NCBI GenBank assembly: GCA_045590155.1
Contig: JAZNQL010000021.1
Coordinates: 1 to 64,000, forward strand
Source of the DNA: JAZNQL01 sp045590155
GTDB taxonomy: Bacteria; Bacillota; Clostridia; UMGS1883; UMGS1540
Direction: 5' to 3'
DNA: 64,000 nt
Of this stretch, positions 8,141-17,042 are shown one piece after another. A program made the translations under genes and the position numbers. Under the pieces are notes generated by a model. It did no database searches. It saw nothing but the letters and a program-made list of their open reading frames with translations, and was not told where the DNA came from. Within the stretch, counting starts at the first letter, position 1. Every line of letters begins with the position of its first letter.

Positions 8141-9186
8141 TGAGAGGACTTTATATTCATTTTCCTTTTTGCAAAAAAAAGTGTGATTATTGTGCTTTTT
8201 ATTCAAAAAGCGGTGCAGAAGAATATATGGAGGAGTATGCAAAGGCCATTATAAAGGAAATAAAAACATATCCTTCCTGTGATATTGACACTTTGTATTT
8301 TGGCGGAGGAACGCCCAGTGTTTTACCCGCAAATCTTCTCACACAGATTTTTGAAGAAGCAACAAAACATTTTTCGTTAAAAGGAACAGAAAATACAATT
8401 GAAATAAACCCAAAAACTGCTGATTTTGAAAAGCTTTCAGCTCTTTATAGTGCAGGCTTTAACAGAGTGAGTATAGGAGTGCAGTCTTTTTTGGATGATG
8501 AGCTTGCTCTTTTAGGCAGAATACATACGGGTCTTGATGCACAAAACACAATTTTGGATGCTTTCAGGGCTGGTTTTAACAATATATCGGCAGATATAAT
8601 GCTTGCACTTCCAAATCAAACCAAACAAAAGCTTGATATTACAATAGATAAAATGCTTTCGCTTCCTTTAACCCATATATCGGCGTATTCACTTTCGATT
8701 GAAGAAGGAACACCTTTTTCAAAAAAAGAACTTAATTTGCCAGGCGAAGATGAAGAAAGAGAGCTTTACTGGCACACAGTTCGGCGTTTTAAAGAAGAAA
8801 GTTTTTGCCATTATGAGATTTCAAACTTTGCAAAAAAAGGGAAAGAGGCAGTACATAATAAAAACTATTGGCTGTGTGGAGAGTATATAGGAATAGGGGC
8901 AGGAGCACATTCTTACTTTGATGGAAAACGATACAGTAACCGCGAAAGTATAGAAGAATATATAAAATCCCCCATGCGCGAAAATATTGAAATAATAGAT
9001 GAAACTGCAAAAAAGCAGGAATATTATATGCTTGGATTAAGGCTTTTAGAGGGGATAGAAGAAAAAGAACACAAAAATCTTTTAAAAATGGAAAAGGCAG
9101 GTCTTATTGAGAAAAAAGACGGAAAAGTACGCCTTACAAAAAGAGGAATAGATATAGCAAATTACGTTATGGCGGAGCTGATGTAA
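8140..9186 (+). CDS. hemW: Radical SAM heme chaperone HemW
   Basis: Radical SAM protein that carries and inserts heme; often misannotated as oxygen-independent coproporphyrinogen oxidase. The 348-residue protein has the 4Fe-4S motif CKKKCDYCAF (C11, C15, C18), GGGTPS near residue 60 and a C-terminal HemW domain. Its aromatic CxYCAF, without the extra HemN cysteine and HemN N-terminal extension, supports HemW over HemN. Start overlaps the lepA stop, so it is likely translationally coupled. Confidence 0.93.
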   Translation: MRGLYIHFPFCKKKCDYCAFYSKSGAEEYMEEYAKAIIKEIKTYPSCDIDTLYFGGGTPSVLPANLLTQIFEEATKHFSLKGTENTIEINPKTADFEKLSALYSAGFNRVSIGVQSFLDDELALLGRIHTGLDAQNTILDAFRAGFNNISADIMLALPNQTKQKLDITIDKMLSLPLTHISAYSLSIEEGTPFSKKELNLPGEDEERELYWHTVRRFKEESFCHYEISNFAKKGKEAVHNKNYWLCGEYIGIGAGAHSYFDGKRYSNRESIEEYIKSPMRENIEIIDETAKKQEYYMLGLRLLEGIEEKEHKNLLKMEKAGLIEKKDGKVRLTKRGIDIANYVMAELM

Positions 9187-9633
9187 ATGGATGTATATTC
9201 TGATGCACTTAAAATAATTCTCGCAAAAAGAAGAACAAAAAAAGAGGTGTATCTGCTTTTGTTAAAAAAGGGATATGAAGAGCAGGATGCACAAAATGCC
9301 GTAGAGTATTATGAGGAAAGAGAGTATATTGACGATGCCGATTATGCAAGAAGATATGCGCACGATGCGGCAAAAATCGGCGGTAAAGGCAGAAACAGAA
9401 TAGAACGTGAGCTTTTAGAAAAAGGCGTTTTGGAGGAATACATTTTTAAAGCCTTTGAAGAAATTGAATTTGACGTAAAAGAAAAAATGCATAAAAAGTT
9501 CGGCGAAGGTACAATAGATTTAAAAACTTGCGAAAAAATTAAAAATCACTTTTTAAGAAAGGGATTTACCTACGAAGAAATAAACAGAGCTGTAAGCGAA
9601 CTTTATACTGTAAAGAGGGACTTTGAATGTTGA
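9187..9633 (+). CDS. recX: RecA regulatory protein RecX
   Basis: Modulator that binds RecA filaments and limits their activity. The 148-residue protein is built of short three-helix repeats typical of RecX: R-R-T-K-K-E...L...GY near residues 15-35, EEREYIDDADYARRYAHDAA at 47-66, then two further repeats. The ATG begins directly after the hemW stop codon. The 3' end overlaps rimO by 7 bases. Its position far from recA is not unusual in Clostridia. Confidence 0.9.
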   Translation: MDVYSDALKIILAKRRTKKEVYLLLLKKGYEEQDAQNAVEYYEEREYIDDADYARRYAHDAAKIGGKGRNRIERELLEKGVLEEYIFKAFEEIEFDVKEKMHKKFGEGTIDLKTCEKIKNHFLRKGFTYEEINRAVSELYTVKRDFEC

Positions 9634-10922
9634 AAGTATGTTTTATATCGCTTGGGTGTCCGAAAAATCTTGTGGACTCCGAAATAATGGTAGCACTTGT
9701 AAAAAAAGCAGGGTACGAGGTTGTAGCAGCCGAAGCGCTTGCGGATATCATAGTTATAAACACCTGTGCTTTTATAGACAGTGCCAAGGAAGAAGCAATA
9801 AACACAATTTTAGAGGCAGCAGAGTACAAAAAATCAAACTGCAAAAGAATTGTTGTTACGGGCTGTCTTGCAGAACGCTACCGTGACGAAATATTAAAAG
9901 AACTGCCCGAGGTTGATGCGATAGTAGGAGTAAATTCATTTTATGATATAGTGGCGGCAATAGAAGGGGAAACGAGGATTATTGCCCCTCCTGAAAAAGA
10001 GTGTGTTGAAGGCTTTGAAAGGGTAATTGCAACACCACCGTATACTGCATATTTAAAAATAGCCGAAGGCTGTGACAATAAATGTACTTATTGTGCAATT
10101 CCTTCAATAAGAGGACCATACAGAAGCCGAAGGATGGAAAATATAATTGAAGAAGCAAAGAAGCTTTATAAAGACGGGGTAAAAGAAGTTATTTTAATAG
10201 CACAGGATACGACCTACTACGGCACCGATATTTACGGAAAACCAATGCTTTCGGAGCTTTTGAATAAAATTTCCGAGATAGGGTTTACCTGGGTAAGAGT
10301 TTTATATACATATCCAGAACTTATAGATGACGAGCTTCTTGATACCGTAGCAAATCACGAAAATATTGTAAAATATTTTGATATACCGATTCAACATATA
10401 TCAAGCGCTGTTTTAAAGAGAATGGGAAGAAAGAGCACAGAAGAAAGTATATATGCTCTGATAGAAAAAATAAAGAAAAAAATTCCTGATGTTACATTGC
10501 GGACATCTCTTATAGTAGGATTCTCGGGCGAGACCGAAGAAGATTTTGAAAAGCTTTGCCTCTTTGTAAAAACGGCAGAGTTTGACAGACTTGGAGTTTT
10601 TGAATATTCAAGAGAAGAAGGAACTCCGGCATATAGGCTAAAAGATATAGTGGATGACGAAACAAAGGCTTACAGAAGAAATCTTATAATGGATATACAA
10701 AGCCGAGTGTCATACCAGAAAAATCTTAAAAAAACAGGTAAGGAAATCACAGTTTTATGTGAAGGAGTACAGGACGGATACGCATACGCCCGCTCGTGTG
10801 CAGACGCCCCCGATGTTGACGGACTTGTTTATTTTAAATCCGACTCGGCAAAGCCGGGCGATTTTATAAAAGTTAAAATTACAGCAGCAGAAGAATATGA
10901 TTTAACAGGAGAACAGTTATGA
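9627..10922 (+). CDS. rimO: Ribosomal protein S12 methylthiotransferase RimO
   Basis: Radical SAM enzyme that methylthiolates an aspartate of ribosomal protein S12. The 431-residue protein has the N-terminal UPF0004 domain (VCFISLGCPKNLVDSE, VINTCAFIDSA, VTGCLAERY) holding the auxiliary cluster cysteines. The radical SAM motif CDNKCTYCAIPSIRG is near residue 150, and a TRAM RNA-binding domain ends the protein. SLGCPKNLVDSE separates RimO from MiaB and MtaB. The start lies inside recX and the stop overlaps pgsA (ATGA), so this is one tight operon. Confidence 0.96.
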   Translation: MLKVCFISLGCPKNLVDSEIMVALVKKAGYEVVAAEALADIIVINTCAFIDSAKEEAINTILEAAEYKKSNCKRIVVTGCLAERYRDEILKELPEVDAIVGVNSFYDIVAAIEGETRIIAPPEKECVEGFERVIATPPYTAYLKIAEGCDNKCTYCAIPSIRGPYRSRRMENIIEEAKKLYKDGVKEVILIAQDTTYYGTDIYGKPMLSELLNKISEIGFTWVRVLYTYPELIDDELLDTVANHENIVKYFDIPIQHISSAVLKRMGRKSTEESIYALIEKIKKKIPDVTLRTSLIVGFSGETEEDFEKLCLFVKTAEFDRLGVFEYSREEGTPAYRLKDIVDDETKAYRRNLIMDIQSRVSYQKNLKKTGKEITVLCEGVQDGYAYARSCADAPDVDGLVYFKSDSAKPGDFIKVKITAAEEYDLTGEQL

Positions 10923-11443
10923 ATTTACCAAACAAATTAACAATTGTAAGAGCAATAATGATACCCCTTTTTATGTGTGCCTATATTTACATTGACACCG
11001 TAGCAGGAAAATGGATTGCAGCTGCATTATTTGCACTGGCTTCTTTTACCGACTTTTTGGACGGTTATTTAGCAAGAAGAGACAATCTTGTAACAGACTT
11101 TGGCAAATTTATGGACCCGCTTGCCGATAAGCTTATGGTAACAGGAGCACTTTTATGCCTTCTGGCAGACGGAGTAATAGGCACATGGGTTACTATGATT
11201 ATTTTGGCACGTGAATTTATTGTTACAGGGATAAGACTTGTAGGTGCATCAAAGGGCAGAGTAATTGCGGCAGGTAAGCTTGGAAAGCTTAAAACAGTTA
11301 TACAGATAATTTCTGTTATAGCTGCGATTTTACTCGGAGCGGGAATAATCACTGACATTCTTATGTATGTTTCTGCATTGATTACCCTTGTTTCTGGAAT
11401 AAACTACATAGTTTTAAATAAAGATATAATAAGTGAGTGCTAA
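10919..11443 (+). CDS. pgsA: CDP-diacylglycerol-glycerol-3-phosphate 3-phosphatidyltransferase
   Basis: Integral membrane enzyme that makes phosphatidylglycerol phosphate from CDP-diacylglycerol and glycerol-3-phosphate, the first step to phosphatidylglycerol. The 174-residue protein has the CDP-alcohol phosphotransferase signature DGYLARRDNLVTDFGKFMDP, followed by LADK, in the usual D-G-x2-A-R-x8-G-x3-D-x3-D spacing. Several membrane helices follow. The start NLPNKLTIVRA is typical of PgsA. It overlaps rimO by 4 bases. Phosphatidylglycerol is also the substrate of the LTA synthase-like protein encoded nearby. Confidence 0.95.
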   Translation: MNLPNKLTIVRAIMIPLFMCAYIYIDTVAGKWIAAALFALASFTDFLDGYLARRDNLVTDFGKFMDPLADKLMVTGALLCLLADGVIGTWVTMIILAREFIVTGIRLVGASKGRVIAAGKLGKLKTVIQIISVIAAILLGAGIITDILMYVSALITLVSGINYIVLNKDIISEC

Positions 11444-11462
11444 TTTTAAAAGGTGTTATTTT

Positions 11463-12980
11463 ATGAAAAAAATTATATGCTTAATACTTGCAACAGCACT
11501 GGTTATATTTTTGTGTCCTGCTGCATTGGCAGAGCAGGATGTTATTGAGATAATCGATGCTGCAACAGGTCTTATATATACTCCAAATGGGGAAATAACA
11601 GGAATAGCTGAAGGAATTACCGATATATGTATACCTTCAAAAATAAACGGTACACAAATAACTTCCATTGCACAGGAAGCGTTTTCAGAAAACGAATACC
11701 TTCTTAATGTAAGTATAGAAGAAGGTATTTGTAAAATAGGAGACTTTGCTTTTAGCGGTTGCACAAATCTTCAAAGTGTTATATTGTCTAAAACCGTTAC
11801 AAGCATAGGAACAGGAGCATTTTACGAATGCCCCTCACTTTTTACGGTAAACATTCCTGATAAAATAGAAATAATACCGCAGTCGCTTTTTTACAACTGT
11901 ACAAGTCTTGCAGTTGTAAATTTGCCAAAGAGTGTAAAAATTATATATGATTTTGCATTTTTCGGTTGCACAAATCTTCGCAGTATGGTTTTCCCTGAAG
12001 GAGTTACTGCCATAGGAAAAGAAGCATTTTTCGGTTGCAGTGCACTTGAAAATATTTATGTATCTTCAACAGTAACAAACATAGGCGAAAATGCATTTAC
12101 ATATTGCACCGCCTTAAAGAGTATTGAAGTAGACGAAGATAATGCTTCCTACCAAAGCGACGGTAAGGCGTTGTTTTCAAATAACGGGCAAACCCTTATT
12201 CAGTATGCACTCGCGGTTTCGGATTCAAGCTATACAATCCCCGAAAATGTTGACAATATACTTGAATATGCTTTTGTTGCAAATCAGAATCTTGTAACAA
12301 TAAACCTTAACAATGTACAGAGAATAGGTGAATATGCCTTTTTTGAATCAAACCTTTTAAACCGCCTTTCAATACCAAAAACAGTATCCGAAATAGGCGA
12401 AGGTGCGTTTTCGTCGTGCTATAATCTAACATCTGTTATATTCTGCGGCAAAACAGCTATAATAAATTCAAACGCTTTTGCTGATGATTATAAGCTTGAA
12501 AATGTTATATTTTATCAGAATCCCGATATTGTGGGAGAAAATATATTTGAAAACGATTTGGGAGTAACTTTGTTCAGTAAGGATATAACCTTCTGGCAAA
12601 CCTGTAATTGTGCAGAGCTTTTAAGACTTGAAAAGCTTATACAGGTTTTTGTGAACGGAGAAGAAATAATGTTTGACGTTCCTCCTAAGATAGAAAATGG
12701 ACGTACACTTGTGCCCATGCGTGCAATATTCGAGGCACTTGGAGCCGAGGTGTTATGGGACGATACAACAAAAACCGTAACAGCAAAAAAAGGCGATAAC
12801 ACAGTAGTTCTAACAATAGGAGAGAATATTCTTTATAAAAACTCAAGCGCAGTAGTTTTAGATACTCCTGCAAAAATAGAAAATTCAAGAACTATAGTCC
12901 CTGTAAGAGCAGTTAGCGAAGGCTTGTCATGTTTTGTATCTTGGGACGATGCTACAAGGAGTGTAATAATAACCGAATAA
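11463..12980 (+). CDS. Secreted BspA-type leucine-rich repeat protein with stalk domain
   Basis: A 505-residue exported protein. The signal peptide is MKKIICLILATALVIFLCPA-ALA. Residues about 30-370 hold roughly ten BspA/LRR_5 repeats of the form I-x-x-x-A-F-x-x-C-x-x-L-x-x-V. The C-terminal 110 residues form a copper-amine-oxidase-N-like stalk domain (ENGRTLVPMRAIFEALGAEV; ENSRTIVPVRAVSEGL), which in Firmicutes is a structural surface module, not an oxidase. Start chosen at ATG 11463 behind AAAGGTG; an upstream GTG at 11433 would add residues that disrupt the signal peptide. It has no SLH domain or LPxTG, so anchoring is unclear. Probably an adhesin or surface-binding protein. Confidence 0.85.
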   Translation: MKKIICLILATALVIFLCPAALAEQDVIEIIDAATGLIYTPNGEITGIAEGITDICIPSKINGTQITSIAQEAFSENEYLLNVSIEEGICKIGDFAFSGCTNLQSVILSKTVTSIGTGAFYECPSLFTVNIPDKIEIIPQSLFYNCTSLAVVNLPKSVKIIYDFAFFGCTNLRSMVFPEGVTAIGKEAFFGCSALENIYVSSTVTNIGENAFTYCTALKSIEVDEDNASYQSDGKALFSNNGQTLIQYALAVSDSSYTIPENVDNILEYAFVANQNLVTINLNNVQRIGEYAFFESNLLNRLSIPKTVSEIGEGAFSSCYNLTSVIFCGKTAIINSNAFADDYKLENVIFYQNPDIVGENIFENDLGVTLFSKDITFWQTCNCAELLRLEKLIQVFVNGEEIMFDVPPKIENGRTLVPMRAIFEALGAEVLWDDTTKTVTAKKGDNTVVLTIGENILYKNSSAVVLDTPAKIENSRTIVPVRAVSEGLSCFVSWDDATRSVIITE

Positions 12981-12984
12981 TGTT

Positions 12985-13803
12985 ATGTTAAAATTATACA
13001 GAAAATATACTGAAATTTTAACAAAAGCCAAAAAAGACCGGGTTTCGGCATACGCCGGTCAATCAACTTTTTTTATACTGATATCGTTATTTCCGTTTGT
13101 AATGCTTTTAATGACTTTTTTGCATTATCTGCCTGCCGACAGCATAATTTTAACCCTTCTTACAAAAGAGTTTCTGCCGGGCGGAGTATCAGATTTTGCG
13201 GCAGAAATTTTAGAAGAAATAAGAGGTCTTTCAAAAACAACTGCAATACTTTCTTTAACATCTGTTACGGCACTTTGGGCGGCGTCTGCAGGAGTTTTGG
13301 CGATAATCAGGGCGTTAAATGCTATAAACGGAAACGAAGACAGACAAAATTATTTTATTATGAGAGCAAAAGCAGTATTTTATGCTCTTGCATTTGCTTT
13401 GATAATTGCAACAGTGCTTTTAGTTTTAACATTCGGAAACACTGTGTTTATGTTTATAACAGTGCTTGATGAAATGACTTTTTTAACAAGCTTTTTGCGT
13501 GTGGGGGCAATCTTTTTACTGCTTACAATATTTTTTGCATTTATATATTCCCGTGTTCCAAAAAACAAACCTAAAATAAAAACACAGCTTCCCGGTGCAG
13601 TTTTATGTGCCTGTATATGGATAGTTTTTTCGTTTTTATATTCTCTTTATATAAGCTATATGGGAATATACTCAAAAACCTACGGTAGCCTTACGGCAGC
13701 AGTTTTACTTATGCTGTGGCTGTATTATTGTATATATTTTATGCTTATGTGCGCCGAAGTAAACGGCGTAATACTCGAAGGACAAAACAATGAAAAAAAA
13801 TAA
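12985..13803 (+). CDS. YihY/BrkB family membrane protein
   Basis: A 272-residue inner membrane protein of the YihY/UPF0761 (formerly RNase BN) family. It starts with the typical amphipathic lead (KDRVSAYAGQSTFFILISLFPFVM) and has six hydrophobic segments; NGNEDRQNYFIMRAKAV is the usual cytoplasmic loop. Function of the family is unknown, and the old tRNA-nuclease claim has been withdrawn. The 3' end overlaps the next gene by 14 bases, suggesting co-expression with envelope polymer synthesis. Confidence 0.88.
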   Translation: MLKLYRKYTEILTKAKKDRVSAYAGQSTFFILISLFPFVMLLMTFLHYLPADSIILTLLTKEFLPGGVSDFAAEILEEIRGLSKTTAILSLTSVTALWAASAGVLAIIRALNAINGNEDRQNYFIMRAKAVFYALAFALIIATVLLVLTFGNTVFMFITVLDEMTFLTSFLRVGAIFLLLTIFFAFIYSRVPKNKPKIKTQLPGAVLCACIWIVFSFLYSLYISYMGIYSKTYGSLTAAVLLMLWLYYCIYFMLMCAEVNGVILEGQNNEKK

Positions 13804-15604
13804 ACTTAATCCCATTTTAACAATAGCAATACTTTCGTGTCTTTTGTATATTTATCAAAGCCTTGTTCAAAGCGGCTTTGGAGATACTTTTAAGACACAA
13901 CTTGAGGTACCTTGGATAATTTTGCTGAATATTCTGCCCATATTTTTGATTATGAGCTTTTTGTATTTTATATTCAACAGAATATGGGCGGCTTTTTTAT
14001 GCACAGGACTGCCTCTTACCTTGTTACTCATTGTAAATGACTACAAAATATTTTTCCGTGACGAGCCCTTAAGACCCGCGGATTTAGGTCTTGTGCGCGA
14101 AACTGCAGGAATAATGGAAAATTACAGACTGGAAATAAGATGGGGCGTTTTTATTCCCACAATTATTTTACTGGCTCTTATTTTCATAGTTTTTAAGTTT
14201 GTGCATGAAAAAAAGGTTAACTTATTAACCCGCGTAATAGGTATGGTTTTGGTTCCTTTAATTTTTGCGGGAGCATATACTGCTTTTTACCATGACAATA
14301 AGCTTGGAGAAACAACCCCTGCTTTAGCAGAAGAATACCACGAGGTAGACCGCTCGGAAAAGCAAGGCTATATGTTTTATTTTCTGTCAAGCTTTTCAAA
14401 ATCTGAATATAAAATGCCAGAAGGTTATACAGATGAAACGGTGAACGAACTTCTCAGTTCCTATAAAGACGAAGATGACGAAAAGAAAGTTAATGTAATA
14501 GCAATTATGAGCGAGGCATTCTCCGATTTATCTGGGGCCGAAAATCTTGAGTTTGAAGATGATTTTAATCCTCTTATAAACATACAAAAGCTCCGCAAAG
14601 AGGGCATGTGGGGAAATATAGTTGTTAACGGCTTTGGCGGTGGAACCTCTTATACTGAATTTGAATTTTTAACAGGCGCAAGTCCTTATCTTATAGATCA
14701 GGCGATGCCTGAAATGTATAAAACTTATATTACATCACGCGCATATTCTTTGGCACAGGCTTTTTCTGATATGGGCTACACAAGCGAAGGAATGCACCCC
14801 GGCCATGCATGGTTTTATAACAGACAGAATGTTTATCTTCACATGGGGTTTGAGAAGTTTATAAGCGATAATGTGCTTGATACAAAAAAGCTTTCGCAAA
14901 CAAATTATTATATAAATGACTCGGAAACGGGCAGAATAATAAAAGAAATGTACGAAAGTCATAAAGAAGAAAATCCGGATACCCCTTATTTTAATTTTAC
15001 TGTAACATTGCAAAATCACGGTCCGTATATGGATTACGAAACCGAGAGGGGAACAGTTTTAGAACGTCCAGAAGATATAAGTGACGAGCTTTATTATACC
15101 TTAAACAATTACTTTTTAGGCCTTTCTGATGCTGATGCAATGCTTGGAGATCTTGCTGAATATTTTAACAAAAAAGAGGAACCTGTTGTAATTGTTTTCT
15201 TTGGAGACCATCTTCCTTATATTGATGCTGAGGGCGAAGGATTTAAAGCGATAGGATATGACATATCTGCCGATACGCTTGAAGGATTAAAAAGACATTA
15301 TTCTGTTCCCTATGTAATATGGGGGAATGATTCCTTCAGAAAAACGGGAGGAAAAAGAGGCGAGCAACAAGATATATCGGCAAACTTTTTATCTGTAAAG
15401 CTTTTTGATTACATAGGAATTCAAAAGCCGAGATATTTTCAGTTTTTATCTGACGTAGAAAAAGAAATGAATGTAATTTCGTCGCACTTTTTTGAACAAG
15501 ACGGGGAAGTTTTAAGAGAAATTCCCGAAGAAAGTAAGAATTTAATTACGAATTATCAATATTTGCAATACTATAATATTGTCAGATTTAAAAATTTAGG
15601 TTGA
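13790..15604 (+). CDS. LTA synthase family sulfatase-like phosphoglycerol transferase
   Basis: A 604-residue membrane enzyme of the LtaS family, which polymerises glycerol phosphate from phosphatidylglycerol onto lipoteichoic acid or related polymers. Four to five membrane helices lie in residues 5-180, then an extracellular alkaline-phosphatase-fold domain. Expected metal and nucleophile residues are visible: MSEAFSDL (Glu), GGGTSYTEFEFLTG (nucleophile Thr) and FFGDHLPYID (Asp-His). ATG at 13790 lies within yihY. The stop codon overlaps the -35 box of the murD promoter. The polymer may be LTA or another phosphoglycerol-modified glycan. Confidence 0.9.
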   Translation: MKKNKLNPILTIAILSCLLYIYQSLVQSGFGDTFKTQLEVPWIILLNILPIFLIMSFLYFIFNRIWAAFLCTGLPLTLLLIVNDYKIFFRDEPLRPADLGLVRETAGIMENYRLEIRWGVFIPTIILLALIFIVFKFVHEKKVNLLTRVIGMVLVPLIFAGAYTAFYHDNKLGETTPALAEEYHEVDRSEKQGYMFYFLSSFSKSEYKMPEGYTDETVNELLSSYKDEDDEKKVNVIAIMSEAFSDLSGAENLEFEDDFNPLINIQKLRKEGMWGNIVVNGFGGGTSYTEFEFLTGASPYLIDQAMPEMYKTYITSRAYSLAQAFSDMGYTSEGMHPGHAWFYNRQNVYLHMGFEKFISDNVLDTKKLSQTNYYINDSETGRIIKEMYESHKEENPDTPYFNFTVTLQNHGPYMDYETERGTVLERPEDISDELYYTLNNYFLGLSDADAMLGDLAEYFNKKEEPVVIVFFGDHLPYIDAEGEGFKAIGYDISADTLEGLKRHYSVPYVIWGNDSFRKTGGKRGEQQDISANFLSVKLFDYIGIQKPRYFQFLSDVEKEMNVISSHFFEQDGEVLREIPEESKNLITNYQYLQYYNIVRFKNLG

Positions 15605-15629
15605 CATTTTATCCCTTATATACGATAAT
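15601..15629 (+). promoter_or_regulatory. Sigma-A-type promoter for murD-murA
   Basis: TTGACA (15601-15606), 17 bases, GATAAT (15624-15629). The -35 box overlaps the stop codon of the LTA synthase gene. The murD ATG is 25 bases further on, behind AGAGGTG. Confidence 0.75.
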
Positions 15630-15653
15630 ATAGTTATTAGAGGTGAAACGTAT

Positions 15654-17021
15654 ATGAATAAAAAACTGGAAGCTTTTAAAGAAAGTATAAGCGGTAAAAG
15701 GGTTACAGTGCTTGGCATAGGCATAAGCAATAAGCCCTTGATTAAAATGCTGCTCTCGTTTGGTGCACATGTAACAGCGTGCGATAAAAATGAAGAACTT
15801 TCTGCTGATTTACTTCAGCTTATGAAGCTTGGTGCAAGATTTAATTTAGGCGAAAAATATCTTGATGATTTAGATTGCGATATTATATTTAAAACTCCCG
15901 GTATGAGAAGTGACATTCCAGAGCTTTTGGAAGCAAAGCAAAAAGGAATTAAAATAACAAGTGAAATGGAGCTTTTTTTCGAGCTGTGCCCCTGTAAAAT
16001 TATAGGTGTAACAGGAAGCGATGGAAAAACTACCACAACCACTTTGATTTATAATATGCTTTGTGAAGAAGGTTATACATGCCATCTTGGCGGTAATATA
16101 GGAGAACCTTTACTTCCTAAAATAGAAAATATGGAAAAAACCGACTATGTTGTAGCAGAGCTTTCAAGCTTTCAGCTTCATACAATGAAGCGCAGCCCCA
16201 ATATTGCTGTTGTTACAAATGTGTCGCCAAACCATCTTGATGTTCACAAGTCTATGAACGAATACATAGAAGCTAAAAAGAACATTTTTAATTATCAGAC
16301 AAAAACCGGCAAGCTTATATTAAATGCCGATAACGAAATAACAGCATCATTTGCAGAAGCGGCAAAAGGTGAGGTTATACCTTTTTCTATACAACAAAAT
16401 AAAACAGAAGGTGTTTATATTGATGAAGAAAACAACATCTGTTTTGGCGAAAATAAAATTATAAATGCAAACGAAATAGCAATCCCCGGAACACACAATG
16501 TAGAAAATTATATGGCAGCAATAGCTGCAGTTGCAAAACTTGTAAATGTTACCTCGATAAGAGCAGTAGCGCGCAATTTTAAAGGGGTTGAGCATCGTAT
16601 TGAATATGTTCGCGAGGTTGACGGTGTTAAGTTTTATAACGATTCTATCGCAAGCAGTCCAACCCGTGCCCGTGCAGGCCTTTATTCGTTTAAGCAGAAA
16701 GTAATACTTATAGCAGGCGGATACGATAAGCATATTCCGTTTGACGAATTCGGCGAGGATATTAAGGCAAGATGTAAAAGACTTTATCTTATAGGCGCAA
16801 CAGCACCGCTTATAAAGGAAGCTGTAATTAAAGCTTATGAAGGAAAACGTACTTTGCCAATAATTCAGTACCCCACACTTGAAAGAGCTGTAAAAGAAGC
16901 ATATATGGCTGCCGAAGCAGGAGATGTTGTAATACTTTCCCCTGCATGCGCAAGCTTTGACATGTATAAAAATTTTGAAGAACGCGGAAAAAGATATAAG
17001 GAAATAGTTCGGTCGCTGTAA
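15654..17021 (+). CDS. murD: UDP-N-acetylmuramoylalanine-D-glutamate ligase
   Basis: Cytoplasmic ATP-dependent ligase that adds D-glutamate to UDP-MurNAc-L-Ala in peptidoglycan precursor synthesis. The 455-residue protein has an N-terminal UDP-binding Rossmann domain (VLGIGISNKPLI), the central ATPase P-loop GVTGSDGKTTTTTLI near residues 115-130, the motif NVSPNHLDVHKS and the C-terminal ligase domain (YNDSIASSPTRARAGL). All expected motifs are intact. It is followed by murA 21 bases later, so both share the promoter at 15601. Confidence 0.97.
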   Translation: MNKKLEAFKESISGKRVTVLGIGISNKPLIKMLLSFGAHVTACDKNEELSADLLQLMKLGARFNLGEKYLDDLDCDIIFKTPGMRSDIPELLEAKQKGIKITSEMELFFELCPCKIIGVTGSDGKTTTTTLIYNMLCEEGYTCHLGGNIGEPLLPKIENMEKTDYVVAELSSFQLHTMKRSPNIAVVTNVSPNHLDVHKSMNEYIEAKKNIFNYQTKTGKLILNADNEITASFAEAAKGEVIPFSIQQNKTEGVYIDEENNICFGENKIINANEIAIPGTHNVENYMAAIAAVAKLVNVTSIRAVARNFKGVEHRIEYVREVDGVKFYNDSIASSPTRARAGLYSFKQKVILIAGGYDKHIPFDEFGEDIKARCKRLYLIGATAPLIKEAVIKAYEGKRTLPIIQYPTLERAVKEAYMAAEAGDVVILSPACASFDMYKNFEERGKRYKEIVRSL

Positions 17022-17042
17022 GACTGAGAAAAGAGGACGTAA

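Noticed and set aside
8140..9186. Coproporphyrinogen III dehydrogenase HemN
   Set aside because: The cysteine motif, short N-terminus and lepA neighbourhood indicate HemW.
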